A stretch of DNA of 64,000 nucleotides from Ruminococcaceae bacterium UBA1405 (GTDB lineage: Bacteria; Bacillota; Clostridia; Oscillospirales; Ruminococcaceae), in contig DBQB01000019.1 in assembly GCA_002305685.1 (NCBI GenBank), forward strand, positions 43,858 through 107,857, written 5' to 3'. Below are positions 33,019 through 42,129 of the stretch, in pieces; within the stretch, counting starts at the first letter, position 1, and each line of letters starts with the position of its first letter. Below the pieces are notes generated by a model. That model did no database searches, had not been told where the DNA came from, and was given only the letters and a program-made list of their open reading frames with translations. Made by a program: the position numbers and the translations under genes.

Positions 33019-33926
33019 TGCAATACCCCTCCTGTTGTTTGCTTCGTCTGCTGCGTTTCCAACGCCTGTACCTCTTCTTCCGGAAGTTCTTCCGGGGACG
33101 GCGCCACCGGGTCCTTTGCAGATTCTTGCGGCAACGTCTGATCCTGCCCCACAACCTCAGCCGCAGCGTTTTCCTCTTGTTCCTGTTGATAAAGCGCCTC
33201 ATGAAATTCGGATATCGGCTGTACAGAATCCAAGATTGAATGATTCTTTACATCACTGACAACCTCACCATCAATCAGCGTAATGATGCGGTCGGCATAA
33301 GAGGCAATTTCCTGATCGTGGGTCACCAGCACCAGCGTCATCTGATACTGCCGGCAAATCTCCACCATAATATTCATGACTTCCTTGGTGGTTTTGCTGT
33401 CCAGGTTTCCCGTAGGTTCATCTGCAAATACAATCTCTGGTTTACAGACAAAAGCACGGGCGATACCCACACGCTGCTGCTGTCCGCCAGACATCTGCGT
33501 CGGCCGGTGTTTCATTCTCTTTTCCAGTCCCACCCGCCGCAGCATCTCCGCAGCCTGTTTATTGCGCTTGTGTTTGGAAACACCGCGAAAGAGTAACGGC
33601 ATCCCCACATTTTCCAGTGCCGTCAACGCTGGTAACAGGTTATAGGACTGAAAGATAAAGCCAATATGCCGCTGCCGCAGCTTAGCCAACTGTTTTTCAT
33701 TCATCTGGGCAATGTCGTGTTTTCCCAGGTAAACATGTCCCCTGGTTGGCTTTTCCAGTCCTGCCAACATATTCAGCAGCGTGGATTTACCGGAACCGGA
33801 AGTGCCCAGAATACAACAGATTTCTCCTTTATGTATATCCAGGTTGATGTTTGCCAGTGCTATAACCTTTTCTGTCCCCAGACGGTAGACTTTTCGCAGA
33901 TTTTCAACCTTGATGATGGTATCCAA
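33015..33926 (-). CDS. ABC transporter ATP-binding protein, LolD/MacB type
   Basis: The nucleotide-binding subunit for the MacB-like permease. Walker A is LGTSGSGKSTLL (~residue 43), the Q-loop FQSYNLLPALTALENV, the signature MSGGQQQRVGIARA (~144), Walker B IVFADEPTGNLDS and the switch VLVTHD. After the ATPase core (~235 residues) there is an unusual acidic, Pro/Gln-rich tail of ~65 residues (QEQEENAAAEVVGQ...PEELPEEEVQAL), not normal for LolD-like proteins. TTG 33926 is chosen for family alignment (DTIIKVENLRKVY) and for GGAAGG upstream; the extension to 34031 is not similar to anything. First gene of the three-gene operon. Confidence 0.92.
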   Translation of the reverse strand: MDTIIKVENLRKVYRLGTEKVIALANINLDIHKGEICCILGTSGSGKSTLLNMLAGLEKPTRGHVYLGKHDIAQMNEKQLAKLRQRHIGFIFQSYNLLPALTALENVGMPLLFRGVSKHKRNKQAAEMLRRVGLEKRMKHRPTQMSGGQQQRVGIARAFVCKPEIVFADEPTGNLDSKTTKEVMNIMVEICRQYQMTLVLVTHDQEIASYADRIITLIDGEVVSDVKNHSILDSVQPISEFHEALYQQEQEENAAAEVVGQDQTLPQESAKDPVAPSPEELPEEEVQALETQQTKQTTGGVLQ

Positions 33927-34082
33927 ATTTTCCCGCCTTCCTATTTTACGCCGGAACGGTTTGACCGCCTTGCAACAGTCAACCCGCAAAGTTTGGCGTT
34001 CTCTGTCCTTGTAGTGTATCAAACACCGCAATTTGTTGCATAGCCATAAAAAGGTTTTAGGATTGTCCGAAATGGGATCTTG

Positions 34083-34127
34083 AAAAAAACGGCGCCGGAA
34101 TATACCCTTCTACCATATTCCAGCGCC
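34083..34127 (-). terminator. Intrinsic terminator of clpE
   Basis: Minus-strand GGCGCTGGAATAT pairs with ATATTCCGGCGCC (one bulge) across an ~11-base loop and ends in seven T. It is one of the strongest terminators in the window. Confidence 0.85.
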
Positions 34128-34214
34128 AAAGATTTCAGAACAGCCTCTCAAAACTTTTTATCCATCCTGCTTCACGGAACAACAACCCGATTTTCCAACC
34201 GCTTTGATCCCGTC

Positions 34215-36545
34215 TCAAAGGGTGGCAAGTTCCAGTCGATCTTCCTTTGCCAATACCTTAACGGCGCCAGGCATATCCTCGCCCCGCTCCACCAGCAACA
34301 TGGCCAGCGGATCTTCCACCTCGCGGCGAATCACGCGGCGCAGCGATCTGGCGCCGCTGGATTTGTCAGCAAAAGCTTTTTTCGCAATCAGTGCAGTTGC
34401 GGCCGCGTCGTAACCAAAAGCAATTCCCTTTTCTTCCATGGGTTCTTTCAGTTCGTCCAGCAACAGCCCCGCAATCTGAACATAATCGTTTTCATCCAAC
34501 GCCCGGAACGGCACAATCTCATCCACGCGCCCCAAAAATTCCGGCCGCAGAAATTCGGATAGCGCCTTGATGGATTTCTCTCTGGCTGCCTGATCGGCGG
34601 TTTTTGCAAACCCCAGAGAACCCTCCTTCCGCTCGCTTCCGGCGTTGGAGGTCATCACAATCAGAGCGTTCTCAAAGGAAACCCTGCGTCCTTGGGAATC
34701 GGTGATCCTTCCCTCATCCAAAATCTGCAGCAGAATATTCATCACATCCGGATGTGCCTTTTCAATCTCATCAAAGAGCACCACCGAATAAGGACGGCGG
34801 CGGATTTTTTCGGTGAGCTGTCCCGCCTCATCGTATCCGATGTATCCGGGAGGGGATCCGATCAGCTTGGAAACGGTGTGCTTTTCCATATATTCCGACA
34901 TATCCAACCGAATCAGCGGCTCAGTGGAATCAAACAGTTCCTCCGACAAGGTTTTCACCAGTTCGGTTTTCCCCACCCCGGTGGGACCCACAAAGATAAA
35001 GGATGCAGGACGGCGACGGGAGGAGAGCTGTACCCGCGAACGGCGCACCGCCTTCGCCACCAATGAGATGGCCTCGTCCTGTCCAATGACCCGCTTTTTC
35101 AGCACCTGCTCCAGATTGGCCATCCGTTTCATTTCGCTTTGATGGATCTTTGCGGCAGGGATACCGGTCCAGATTTCAATCACCGCCGCCAGATGTTCCA
35201 GCGTCACCGGACAATCCACAGCGTTTCTGCGCAGTTCTTCCTCTCTGCCCTCGCAGCGCAGCTGTTCCGCTTTCATGCGGGCCAGTTTTTCATAATCCAC
35301 CTCGCTCTGGGATTGAGCTTCCTGAATCTGATCGGTCAAACGCATCAGTCGCCCCTGAACCGCATCGTACTCCGCCAGCGTCTGATTTTTCAGCGTGGCA
35401 TAGGAGCAAGCTTCGTCCATCAGATCGATGGCTTTATCCGGCAGAAAACGATCGGTGATATACCGCTCCGAAAGCCGGGCGCACATCTCCACCGTTTCGT
35501 CCGGCAGAAGCACCCGATGGAACTGCTCATAGTATTTGCGAATGCCCTTGAGCACCTGAATGGTGTCGGCGACGGTAGGTTCCTCCACCGTAACCGGCTG
35601 AAAACGCCGCTCCAGCGCAGCATCCTTTTCGATATATTTGCGGTACTCGGCAAAGGTGGTGGCTCCGATCACCTGCAGCTCGCCTCGGGAGAGCGCCGGC
35701 TTGAGGATGTTGGCGGCGTTCATGGAGCCCTCCGAATCCCCTGCTCCCACCAGGTTGTGAACCTCATCGATGAAAAGGATGATGTTTCCTTCCCGTTTCA
35801 CCTCGTCCACCAAACCTTTGACACGGCTCTCGAATTGACCGCGGAACTGGGTCCCCGCCACCAAAGCGGCTAGGTCCAACAAAAATACCTCTTTTTCCTG
35901 AAGCCGTGCTGGAACATTTCCCTGGGCAATACGCAGCGCCAATCCTTCCACGATTGCCGTTTTGCCCACGCCAGGCTCACCGATCAGACACGGATTGTTT
36001 TTGGTCCGGCGTCCCAAAATCTGAAGCAGGCGCTCGGTTTCCCGATCGCGTCCAATGATGTTGTCCAACCGTCCTTCCTTGGCTTTGGCGGTCAGGTTTT
36101 CACAGAAATTGTCCAGATATTTGCGGCGGCTGCGGCGCGGCTTGCGCCCTTCCTCGCGGGAAGGAGCAAAATCCCCCTGAGGTTGGGAGTCCTGAGACCT
36201 GGCAGGCTGCTGAGGCTGAGGTTCCAAAGCGGAATCTTTCGCAGCAATCTCCCCCTTCTCTCCGTCTTCCGGTTTGGAGAAAAGCTGCTGGAAAAAAGGC
36301 GGCATCGACTGGGCGCCGCCCATCTCAAAGGCATTTTCCCCCAGCTGATCCAGCTGATCGTCCATTGCGTCAATCGCCTCATCGGTCAGGCCCATCTTTT
36401 CCATCATCTCATTGATGGGCTGCACCCCCAGCTCCTTGGCGCATTTCAGGCAGAGCCCTTCATTGCTGATATTGTTGCTGCCATCCATCTTGGTCAGAAA
36501 GATCACAGCCATCCGCTTTTTACAACGGCTACACATCAGATTCAT
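34215..36545 (-). CDS. clpE: ClpE-like ATP-dependent Clp protease ATPase subunit
   Basis: A 776-residue HSP100 unfoldase partner of ClpP. Unlike ClpC it starts with a zinc finger, CSRC-22-CLKC (residues ~4-33), the ClpE hallmark, in place of Clp-N repeats. A flexible Gln/Pro/Arg-rich linker leads to AAA-1 (Walker A GEPGVGKTAIVEGL; Walker B ILFIDEVHNLVGAG), a short coiled-coil middle domain with a UVR-like segment (~405-440), and AAA-2 (GPTGVGKTELVKTL; VVLFDEIEKAHPDV; SNAGS). Start ATG 36545 follows AGAGGTG; ATG 36566 lacks spacing. No mcsA/mcsB or ctsR is near. The upstream direct repeat suggests stress control. Confidence 0.9.
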   Translation of the reverse strand: MNLMCSRCKKRMAVIFLTKMDGSNNISNEGLCLKCAKELGVQPINEMMEKMGLTDEAIDAMDDQLDQLGENAFEMGGAQSMPPFFQQLFSKPEDGEKGEIAAKDSALEPQPQQPARSQDSQPQGDFAPSREEGRKPRRSRRKYLDNFCENLTAKAKEGRLDNIIGRDRETERLLQILGRRTKNNPCLIGEPGVGKTAIVEGLALRIAQGNVPARLQEKEVFLLDLAALVAGTQFRGQFESRVKGLVDEVKREGNIILFIDEVHNLVGAGDSEGSMNAANILKPALSRGELQVIGATTFAEYRKYIEKDAALERRFQPVTVEEPTVADTIQVLKGIRKYYEQFHRVLLPDETVEMCARLSERYITDRFLPDKAIDLMDEACSYATLKNQTLAEYDAVQGRLMRLTDQIQEAQSQSEVDYEKLARMKAEQLRCEGREEELRRNAVDCPVTLEHLAAVIEIWTGIPAAKIHQSEMKRMANLEQVLKKRVIGQDEAISLVAKAVRRSRVQLSSRRRPASFIFVGPTGVGKTELVKTLSEELFDSTEPLIRLDMSEYMEKHTVSKLIGSPPGYIGYDEAGQLTEKIRRRPYSVVLFDEIEKAHPDVMNILLQILDEGRITDSQGRRVSFENALIVMTSNAGSERKEGSLGFAKTADQAAREKSIKALSEFLRPEFLGRVDEIVPFRALDENDYVQIAGLLLDELKEPMEEKGIAFGYDAAATALIAKKAFADKSSGARSLRRVIRREVEDPLAMLLVERGEDMPGAVKVLAKEDRLELATL

Positions 36546-36640
36546 TCTTCGTTTCACCTCTAGCAAAAGAGACGGATTTTTCCGTCCCGTACATTCTATT
36601 TAGTTACCAAACCCTCCGATGGGTAGAATAACCCACCAGC

Positions 36641-36683
36641 ATTATAGCGCAATACTATTACCATTTTATGACGATAGTATGAC
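36641..36683 (-). promoter_or_regulatory. clpE promoter region with TATAAT and a direct repeat (possible CtsR-like site)
   Basis: Minus-strand TATAAT (36641-36646) has no good -35. Instead two copies of GTCATA (minus strand, 36678-36683 and 36667-36672) lie at 11-base spacing over the expected -35. CtsR sites are tandem heptads, (A/G)GTCAAA, at 10-base spacing, so this is only a weak resemblance. Confidence 0.35.
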
Positions 36684-36745
36684 CCACTGGCCAACATAAA
36701 GGGATTTTCCCCCACTGTTTTTTGTGGGATAACCTTCTATTCTGC

Positions 36746-37456
36746 TTAGCGCAACAGCGGATTATACTGGTATAATTTAGATAGGATATTGCTGGAACGC
36801 ACCGTATCGGAGCATAGCCACGGAATGGAGTCATTGGTCAGAGTAAAAATCAGATGAAGCACTGTGGTAAACGCAAAGACCAACAAAATAGCCTCCACAA
36901 ATCCCACCATGCCGCCCAAAAAACTGTTGGCGGGTCCAATCACCGGCAGATGTCGCAGCTCCCGCAGAAGTCCTGAAAGGACATGAACCAAAAACAACAG
37001 AAAGGAAAACAAAATTAAAAACAGAATAATTTGCATCAGACCTACAACAGTAGGGCCCAAAATCAAATCGGTAAAGCTCTCTGTGAGATCCATTGCGCCT
37101 GTGGCAAGCTCCGTCTCAAAACGCGAGGTCACCTGATCCAGCTGAAAAGAAAGAGAGTTGCTCAGCACTCTGGGAAGCTCCCCAATCACCTTCTCCAGCT
37201 CCTCCCCCAGCTGCTCCATGGTAAAGTTGGCGTCAATGGTGCCACGCACCCATTTGAGCAGGGTGGGGCGAAGCACCGCGTCAAAAATCCACTGTGCCAA
37301 CAGTTTTCCCAAAATCCATGCCCCGATCAGGGATGCAATATATCCCACCAGATCGACCATTGCCGCCACAAACCCTTTGCGGGCTGCCTGTAACACCACC
37401 ACAAAAACTGCAATCATCAGCAAAACGTCCAACAAGATGGGCATCCACTGCGTCAT
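36746..37456 (-). CDS. cvpA: CvpA-family membrane protein
   Basis: A 236-residue integral membrane protein of the CvpA (colicin V production) family. The start MPILLDVLLMIAVFVVVLQAARKGFVAAMVDLVGYIASLIGAWILGKLLAQWI is the standard family N-terminus; about five hydrophobic segments in total. An extracellular or loop region lies around residues 75-125. The biochemical role is unknown; in Gram-positives it is associated with cell-envelope homeostasis. The gene is the last of a minus-strand run including truA and a DUF5711 gene. Confidence 0.85.
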   Translation of the reverse strand: MTQWMPILLDVLLMIAVFVVVLQAARKGFVAAMVDLVGYIASLIGAWILGKLLAQWIFDAVLRPTLLKWVRGTIDANFTMEQLGEELEKVIGELPRVLSNSLSFQLDQVTSRFETELATGAMDLTESFTDLILGPTVVGLMQIILFLILFSFLLFLVHVLSGLLRELRHLPVIGPANSFLGGMVGFVEAILLVFAFTTVLHLIFTLTNDSIPWLCSDTVRSSNILSKLYQYNPLLR

Positions 37457-37499
37457 ATCCTATCATCCCTTTCCCCAAAGCCAGGCACGGCAAAATTTC

Positions 37500-38672
37500 T
37501 CAGCGCGCCCGTTCCATCGTTGCCTTTTCCAATCCGTCAAAGGTCATATAATACACCACACTGTCCACCGGGATAAAACCGATGACGTTAAGAATCGGAA
37601 GCTGTAAACGGAGCAGTCCGTCCTCCCCGTACTGAAATAGTCCCCGCTCGTTATAGATATAGAGGGCCGTAGCGGTGCTCTCAATCTGCTTGATGGGATC
37701 ATTCATTGTAAAACTGACATTCTCCTCGGCACGCATATCGTAGTATACCACCCGACAGCTTTTGGTATTGCTGTAGTCTCCCAAAACCACTACTGTATAA
37801 CGATTCATGGAATCCGCATAGGCAGACACCATCTCACCGCCAAAGTCAGCCTGTCCGGTAATTTTTCCATTGCCCCCTATGACCGAGAGAGAGCGGTCGG
37901 TCAGCAGCGTCAGGCTGCCGTTATACCGGTACTGAAGGGAAAGGGTAATCTCGTCCAAAAACTCCAGCTCCGCCACCGGTTCCTCACGGTCAAACCGATA
38001 GACGTATAGATTTGTGACCAGCACCCCACCCTGAGCGCTGACGGTGGTGAAAGCAATCTCCTTTCCGGTATCATCCATTACCAGATTGGTGACCAGCTTA
38101 TTGCTGGAACGCCACTGGAAACATACCGACCGTTCCCGGGTGTAGCCGGTTACAACCGACAGATCCTGATTGGAACCGCTGGCAATCACAAAACTCCCGG
38201 TATCTACCATATCCGCCGCATAGATGGGAGAATCCAGCATTTGACTGTCCAGCAGCCGTTCACCGCTATAAAGCTGCCAGGTTTTCCCGCTGAAATCATA
38301 GAGCAGCGTCCGATCCCCTCCAAAAACCGCTCGCGGATTCATCATCTGATGGGATATTTCCCGCTCAAGCCCACCATGGGTGTTGAGCACCGTCAGCTTG
38401 GAGGAATTGAGTATCGCTAAATTTCCACCGGAAAGCTGCTGCATGGAGATGGTATCCACCCCGGTAAATTCCACCGGGAAGCCTTCCCCTTCCTGATAAC
38501 CGGTCCCTCCCAGGATGGTAGTACCCAGAAATTCCTGAAAATCTGAGGAATTTCTCAGATAAAGTGCAGCGCAAACCACGGCCGCCGCAATCAGCACCAC
38601 CAGGATATTTTTTCCCATTTGTTTTCGCTTTTTCTTTTTTTGCAGCTGTTCAATCTCGGTCAATTTGGCCAC
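37500..38672 (-). CDS. DUF5711-family membrane-anchored protein (beta-propeller-like)
   Basis: A 390-residue protein with a Lys-rich cytoplasmic N-terminus (EQLQKKKKRKQ), one membrane helix (residues ~21-40, ILVVLIAAAVVCAALYL) and an extracellular domain of ~345 residues with recurring beta-strand pairs (NLAILNSSKLTVLNTHGG, RTLLYDFSGKTWQLYSG, SFVIASGSNQDLSVVTGY, SLTLLTDRSLSVIGGNGKI). This fits a beta-propeller and the uncharacterised DUF5711 family of Clostridia. Function is unknown. It precedes cvpA by ~43 bases in the same orientation and lies downstream of truA. An in-operon envelope function is inferred only from neighbours. Confidence 0.7.
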   Translation of the reverse strand: MAKLTEIEQLQKKKKRKQMGKNILVVLIAAAVVCAALYLRNSSDFQEFLGTTILGGTGYQEGEGFPVEFTGVDTISMQQLSGGNLAILNSSKLTVLNTHGGLEREISHQMMNPRAVFGGDRTLLYDFSGKTWQLYSGERLLDSQMLDSPIYAADMVDTGSFVIASGSNQDLSVVTGYTRERSVCFQWRSSNKLVTNLVMDDTGKEIAFTTVSAQGGVLVTNLYVYRFDREEPVAELEFLDEITLSLQYRYNGSLTLLTDRSLSVIGGNGKITGQADFGGEMVSAYADSMNRYTVVVLGDYSNTKSCRVVYYDMRAEENVSFTMNDPIKQIESTATALYIYNERGLFQYGEDGLLRLQLPILNVIGFIPVDSVVYYMTFDGLEKATMERAR

Positions 38673-38732
38673 AGAGGGTACTCCTTTCCGGATGAATCTT
38701 TCTGGGAATCAGACAAAACCATCTATGATCGT

Positions 38733-39500
38733 TTACCAGGGCTTGTCCCAGGGATAAAACACCCGATTGAGATAAAGCCCCCAGGGCGGCGCCGTAGTAC
38801 CGGCCTGCTCCCGGTCACGGCTCTGTATCATCTTTTCAACCTCTTGGGGCTGGATAGCCCCCCGGGAAACTTCCAGCAACGTCCCCACCATAATGCGCAC
38901 CATATTGTACAAAAAGCCGTCCCCTGCCACCCGGAACAGCACCATATCCCCCTCCCGGGTCACATTGGCCCAGTGGATGGTACGCACCCGGTCTTCCACG
39001 TCGGAGCCAGCACTGCAAAAAGCCGAGAAATCGTGGGTTCCCAAGAACGCTTCACAGGCCTTGTTCATGCTGGACAGATCCAGCGGATAGGGATAGTGCA
39101 GCACCAGATGGTCCAAAAAGGGATCCCTGGCAACACGGTTGAGGATGCGGTAAAGATATTCCTTTCCCACACAGTCATATCGGGCATGGAACCCCTGCGG
39201 AACCTCCCGGCAATCCAGAACCGCAATATCGGCGGGAAGCCGGGTATTGAGGGCCGGTATCATCCGTTCACAGTCAATGGCGCTTTCCAATTCCAATGAG
39301 ATGCAAAACGCATTGGCGTGTACCCCTGCATCGGTGCGGGAACACCCCTTGATGGGGATGCGTTTGCCAAAGACCTGCTCCAAACCGTCCTGAAACACCT
39401 GGGCAACGCTGACAGCATTTTTCTGTACCTGAAAACCGTGATAGCGCCGTCCATCGTAAGCGATGGTCAGTAGCAGCGTGCGAATCTTCTTTTCCATCAT
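38733..39500 (-). CDS. truA: tRNA pseudouridine(38-40) synthase TruA
   Basis: Converts U38-U40 of tRNA anticodon stems to pseudouridine. The catalytic Asp is in the CSRTDAGVHANA motif (about residue 60), and the N-terminal LLTIAYDGRRYHGFQVQ, the KEYLYRILNR block and DFSAFCSAGSDVEDRVRT are typical. 255 residues is near the usual 245-265. The ATG at 39500 overlaps the ecfT stop (ATGATG), as in the common ecfA1-ecfA2-ecfT-truA arrangement; ATG 39497 is the next option. No separate promoter is seen. Confidence 0.95.
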   Translation of the reverse strand: MMEKKIRTLLLTIAYDGRRYHGFQVQKNAVSVAQVFQDGLEQVFGKRIPIKGCSRTDAGVHANAFCISLELESAIDCERMIPALNTRLPADIAVLDCREVPQGFHARYDCVGKEYLYRILNRVARDPFLDHLVLHYPYPLDLSSMNKACEAFLGTHDFSAFCSAGSDVEDRVRTIHWANVTREGDMVLFRVAGDGFLYNMVRIMVGTLLEVSRGAIQPQEVEKMIQSRDREQAGTTAPPWGLYLNRVFYPWDKPW

Positions 39501-40309
39501 AGCACCGCCGGCAACCGGTTGAGCAGCAGAATTCCCACCATACAGCAGATCAGCACTCCCAACGCCACCCCATCTCGAAACGAATAGTGAAGCTGCCGCA
39601 TCCGGGTGCGCCCTTCCCCGCCTCGATAGCACCGGCATTCCATGGCCAGCGCCAGCTCATCGGCACGGCGAAAGGCGGAGACAAACAGCGGTATCAACAC
39701 TGGAATCAGCGCTTTTGCCCGCTGCATCAGTCCTCCGCTCTCCATATCGGCGCCTCTGGCCTTCTGGGCATTCATAATCTTATCGGTCTCCTCAATGAGG
39801 GTGGGAATAAAACGAAGGGCAATGGTCATCATCATTGCCAGCTCGTGCACCGGAAAATGGAGTTTTTTCAGCGGCCCAAAGAGCTGTTCAATGGCGTCGG
39901 TCAGGGCGATGGGGGAGGAAGTGTAGGTCAGCAGAGAGGTCCCGGCAATCAGCAGCAGAATGCGCACCGCCATAAATACGGCGGTGGAGATTCCCTGTCT
40001 GGAGATGCGCAGAATCCACAGCGAAAATACGGTATCTCCCTGGATGAAAAACAGGTTGAGGATACCGGTAAAAAGAATTATGGGTACCATGGGCTTGAGG
40101 CTTTTGAGAATCATTTTATAGGGAATACCGGAAACCCCGTAAGCCACCACCAAAAACAGCGCTCCCACCAACAGCCCGGCGGGATGATCGATCATGAAAA
40201 GCATCACAACATAGACAAAGGTGATGATGATCTTCATCCGCGGATCCACCTGATGGACAAAGGAGTGACCCGGAAAATATTGACCAATGGTGATATCTTT
40301 CAGCGCCAT
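39497..40309 (-). CDS. ecfT: Energy-coupling factor transporter transmembrane protein EcfT
   Basis: The membrane scaffold of group II ECF vitamin transporters, which links substrate-binding S subunits to the ATPases. Signature: YFPGHSFVHQVDPRMKII near the N-terminus, five to six membrane helices, and the two coupling-helix Ala-Arg-Gly motifs, seen here as ARGADMESGG (~residue 178) and the later FRRADELALAMECRCYRGG region. 270 residues matches the family. It overlaps the end of ecfA2 and the start of truA. S components (e.g. RibU, ThiT) must be encoded elsewhere. Confidence 0.94.
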   Translation of the reverse strand: MALKDITIGQYFPGHSFVHQVDPRMKIIITFVYVVMLFMIDHPAGLLVGALFLVVAYGVSGIPYKMILKSLKPMVPIILFTGILNLFFIQGDTVFSLWILRISRQGISTAVFMAVRILLLIAGTSLLTYTSSPIALTDAIEQLFGPLKKLHFPVHELAMMMTIALRFIPTLIEETDKIMNAQKARGADMESGGLMQRAKALIPVLIPLFVSAFRRADELALAMECRCYRGGEGRTRMRQLHYSFRDGVALGVLICCMVGILLLNRLPAVL

Positions 40310-41202
40310 AGGGCGTCCCCTCCTTTTTGCAGAAAATCATCAGGAAGATTTCCTTTTTTTAACAGTGCCAAAATTTCCTGGCGCGCCTGTTCCACCGTAT
40401 ACACGCTGGAGCTGACCGGATATCCCCGCTTGGCCAGTTCCACAAACACCCGTGTAATCTGTGGAATGGCAAGGCCCATCTGGGCAATCTGCGCCGACTG
40501 AGAGAACACCTTTTCCACATCGTCGTAGCAGAATAGTTTTGACTGGTTCATCACCAGTACCTTCTGAGCAAATTTGGCTACATCCTCCATCGAGTGGGAT
40601 ACAATCAGCACCGTCCGGCCGGTCTCCCGATGATAGTTGCAGATCTGGCTGAGGATTCTGTCCCGTCCTTTGGGATCCAGACCGGCAGTGGGCTCGTCCA
40701 AAATCAGCACTTTGGGTTCCATGGCAATAACTCCGGCAATGGCTACCCGGCGCTTCTGTCCTCCAGAGAGCTCAAAGGGAGACTTCTCCAAAAGCTCAGC
40801 GGGAAGCCCCACAAACTCTGCTGCCTGATGGACCCGATGATCGATCTCCTCCTCGCTCAGCCCCATATTCTTGGGTCCAAAAGCGATGTCCTTGTAAACG
40901 GTTTCCTCGAAAAGCTGGTATTCCGGATACTGGAACACCAGTCCCACCTGAAACCGGATATCCCGGATGTTGACCCCCTCGGACCAGATATCTTTTCCAT
41001 CGATGTAGATCTTTCCGGAGGTGGGTTTCACCAGTCCGTTAAAATGCTGAATCAGGGTAGATTTTCCGGAACCGGTATGGCCGATTACCCCTACCAGCTC
41101 CCCCTGCTCAATCTCAAGATTGATGTCGTTGATGGCAACCTTCTCAAAGGGGGTTCCAGCAGAATAGGTATAGGTCAGATGTTCGGTTTTGATGATGGCC
41201 AT
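40300..41202 (-). CDS. ecfA2: Energy-coupling factor ATPase EcfA2
   Basis: One of the two ATPases of the ECF module. Walker A GHTGSGKSTLIQHFNGL (~residue 40), Q-loop FQYPEYQLFEETV, signature LSGGQKRRVAIAG (~142), Walker B VLILDEPTAGLDPKGR and His-loop IVSHSMED are all present. The order EcfA1-EcfA2 and the FQYPEYQLFEETVYKDIAFGP wording place it as EcfA2. ATG 41202 follows GGGGGAG that overlaps the ecfA1 end; GTG 41205 is the alternative. It overlaps ecfT by 10 bases. Confidence 0.95.
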   Translation of the reverse strand: MAIIKTEHLTYTYSAGTPFEKVAINDINLEIEQGELVGVIGHTGSGKSTLIQHFNGLVKPTSGKIYIDGKDIWSEGVNIRDIRFQVGLVFQYPEYQLFEETVYKDIAFGPKNMGLSEEEIDHRVHQAAEFVGLPAELLEKSPFELSGGQKRRVAIAGVIAMEPKVLILDEPTAGLDPKGRDRILSQICNYHRETGRTVLIVSHSMEDVAKFAQKVLVMNQSKLFCYDDVEKVFSQSAQIAQMGLAIPQITRVFVELAKRGYPVSSSVYTVEQARQEILALLKKGNLPDDFLQKGGDALWR

Positions 41203-41208
41203 CACTTA

Positions 41209-42129
41209 TCACTCCCCCTTCTCTGCACCTACACGGTGAATCCCGGCGCTTTCCAGCAGCGCGGCCAGGGCGTCGGCACACTCGTTCTCAAAAATAATGT
41301 CATGGGGCAGATTGATACCGGCCCTGGACAGCTGGTCAAACAACTCGGTCACCTGGGGAACATCCAGTCCAACCCCTTTGAGCACCGACACATGGGAAAA
41401 TACCCTGCGAGGGGTATCGTCCAGCAGTACCTTGCCGCCATCCATCACCACCACACGGTCACACTGGGCGGCCTCATCCATATAATGGGTAATCAGCACC
41501 ACCGTGATACCATACTCCCGATTCAGCTTGCGCACCGTGGAGATTACCTCCCGCCGTCCTCTAGGGTCCAGCATGGCGGTTGGCTCGTCCAACACAATCA
41601 CATCCGGGCGCATGGCGATGACGCCGGCAATGGCGATGCGCTGTTTTTGTCCACCGGAGAGCTGATGAGGAGAATGCTCCCGGAAAGAGTACATCCCCAC
41701 CGCCTTCAGCGCATCGTCCACCCGACGCCGGATCTCTTTGGGTTCTACACCGATGTTTTCCAACCCAAAGGCCACATCTTCCTCCACAATGGTGGCTACC
41801 AGTTGGTTGTCCGGGTTTTGAAACACCATCCCAACCCGGCGCCGGACGTCAAACACCCGCTCCTCGTCCTTGGTGTTGATGCCGTCCACCACCACATCCC
41901 CTGCGTCGGGGATGAGAATGGAGTTAAAATGTTTGGCGATGGTGGACTTTCCGCAGCCGTTATGTCCCAGCAGCGCCACCATCTCCCCTTTGCGGATCGA
42001 CAGGCTTAATCCCTCCAACACAGGGATTCCTTTTTGTTCGGTTTCATTGTCCAAATAGGCGAAGGTGACATCCGTCGCCCGGATGATGGCCACCGTCTGT
42101 TGTTGCTGTTGACTTTCCATATGGTCCAT
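41209..42129 (-). CDS. ecfA1: Energy-coupling factor ATPase EcfA1
   Basis: The second ECF ATPase. Walker A GHNGCGKSTIAKHFN (~residue 55), Q-loop FQNPDNQLVATIVEEDVAFG, signature LSGGQKQRIAIAGVIAM (~157), Walker B VIVLDEPTAMLDPRGR. The FQNPDNQ wording is typical of EcfA1. The C-terminal ~70 residues form the ECF-specific dimerisation region. GGAAGGATC precedes ATG 42129. It starts the ecfA1-ecfA2-ecfT-truA run, which in many Firmicutes sits in the ribosomal-protein operon; here the upstream neighbour is a methyltransferase gene and the order is detached from ribosomal genes. Confidence 0.95.
   Translation of the reverse strand: MDHMESQQQQQTVAIIRATDVTFAYLDNETEQKGIPVLEGLSLSIRKGEMVALLGHNGCGKSTIAKHFNSILIPDAGDVVVDGINTKDEERVFDVRRRVGMVFQNPDNQLVATIVEEDVAFGLENIGVEPKEIRRRVDDALKAVGMYSFREHSPHQLSGGQKQRIAIAGVIAMRPDVIVLDEPTAMLDPRGRREVISTVRKLNREYGITVVLITHYMDEAAQCDRVVVMDGGKVLLDDTPRRVFSHVSVLKGVGLDVPQVTELFDQLSRAGINLPHDIIFENECADALAALLESAGIHRVGAEKGE

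Noticed and set aside
31519..33141. 540-codon open frame on the plus strand
   Set aside because: Antisense to the Ig-like exported protein, which has a signal peptide, a membrane anchor and coupled neighbours.
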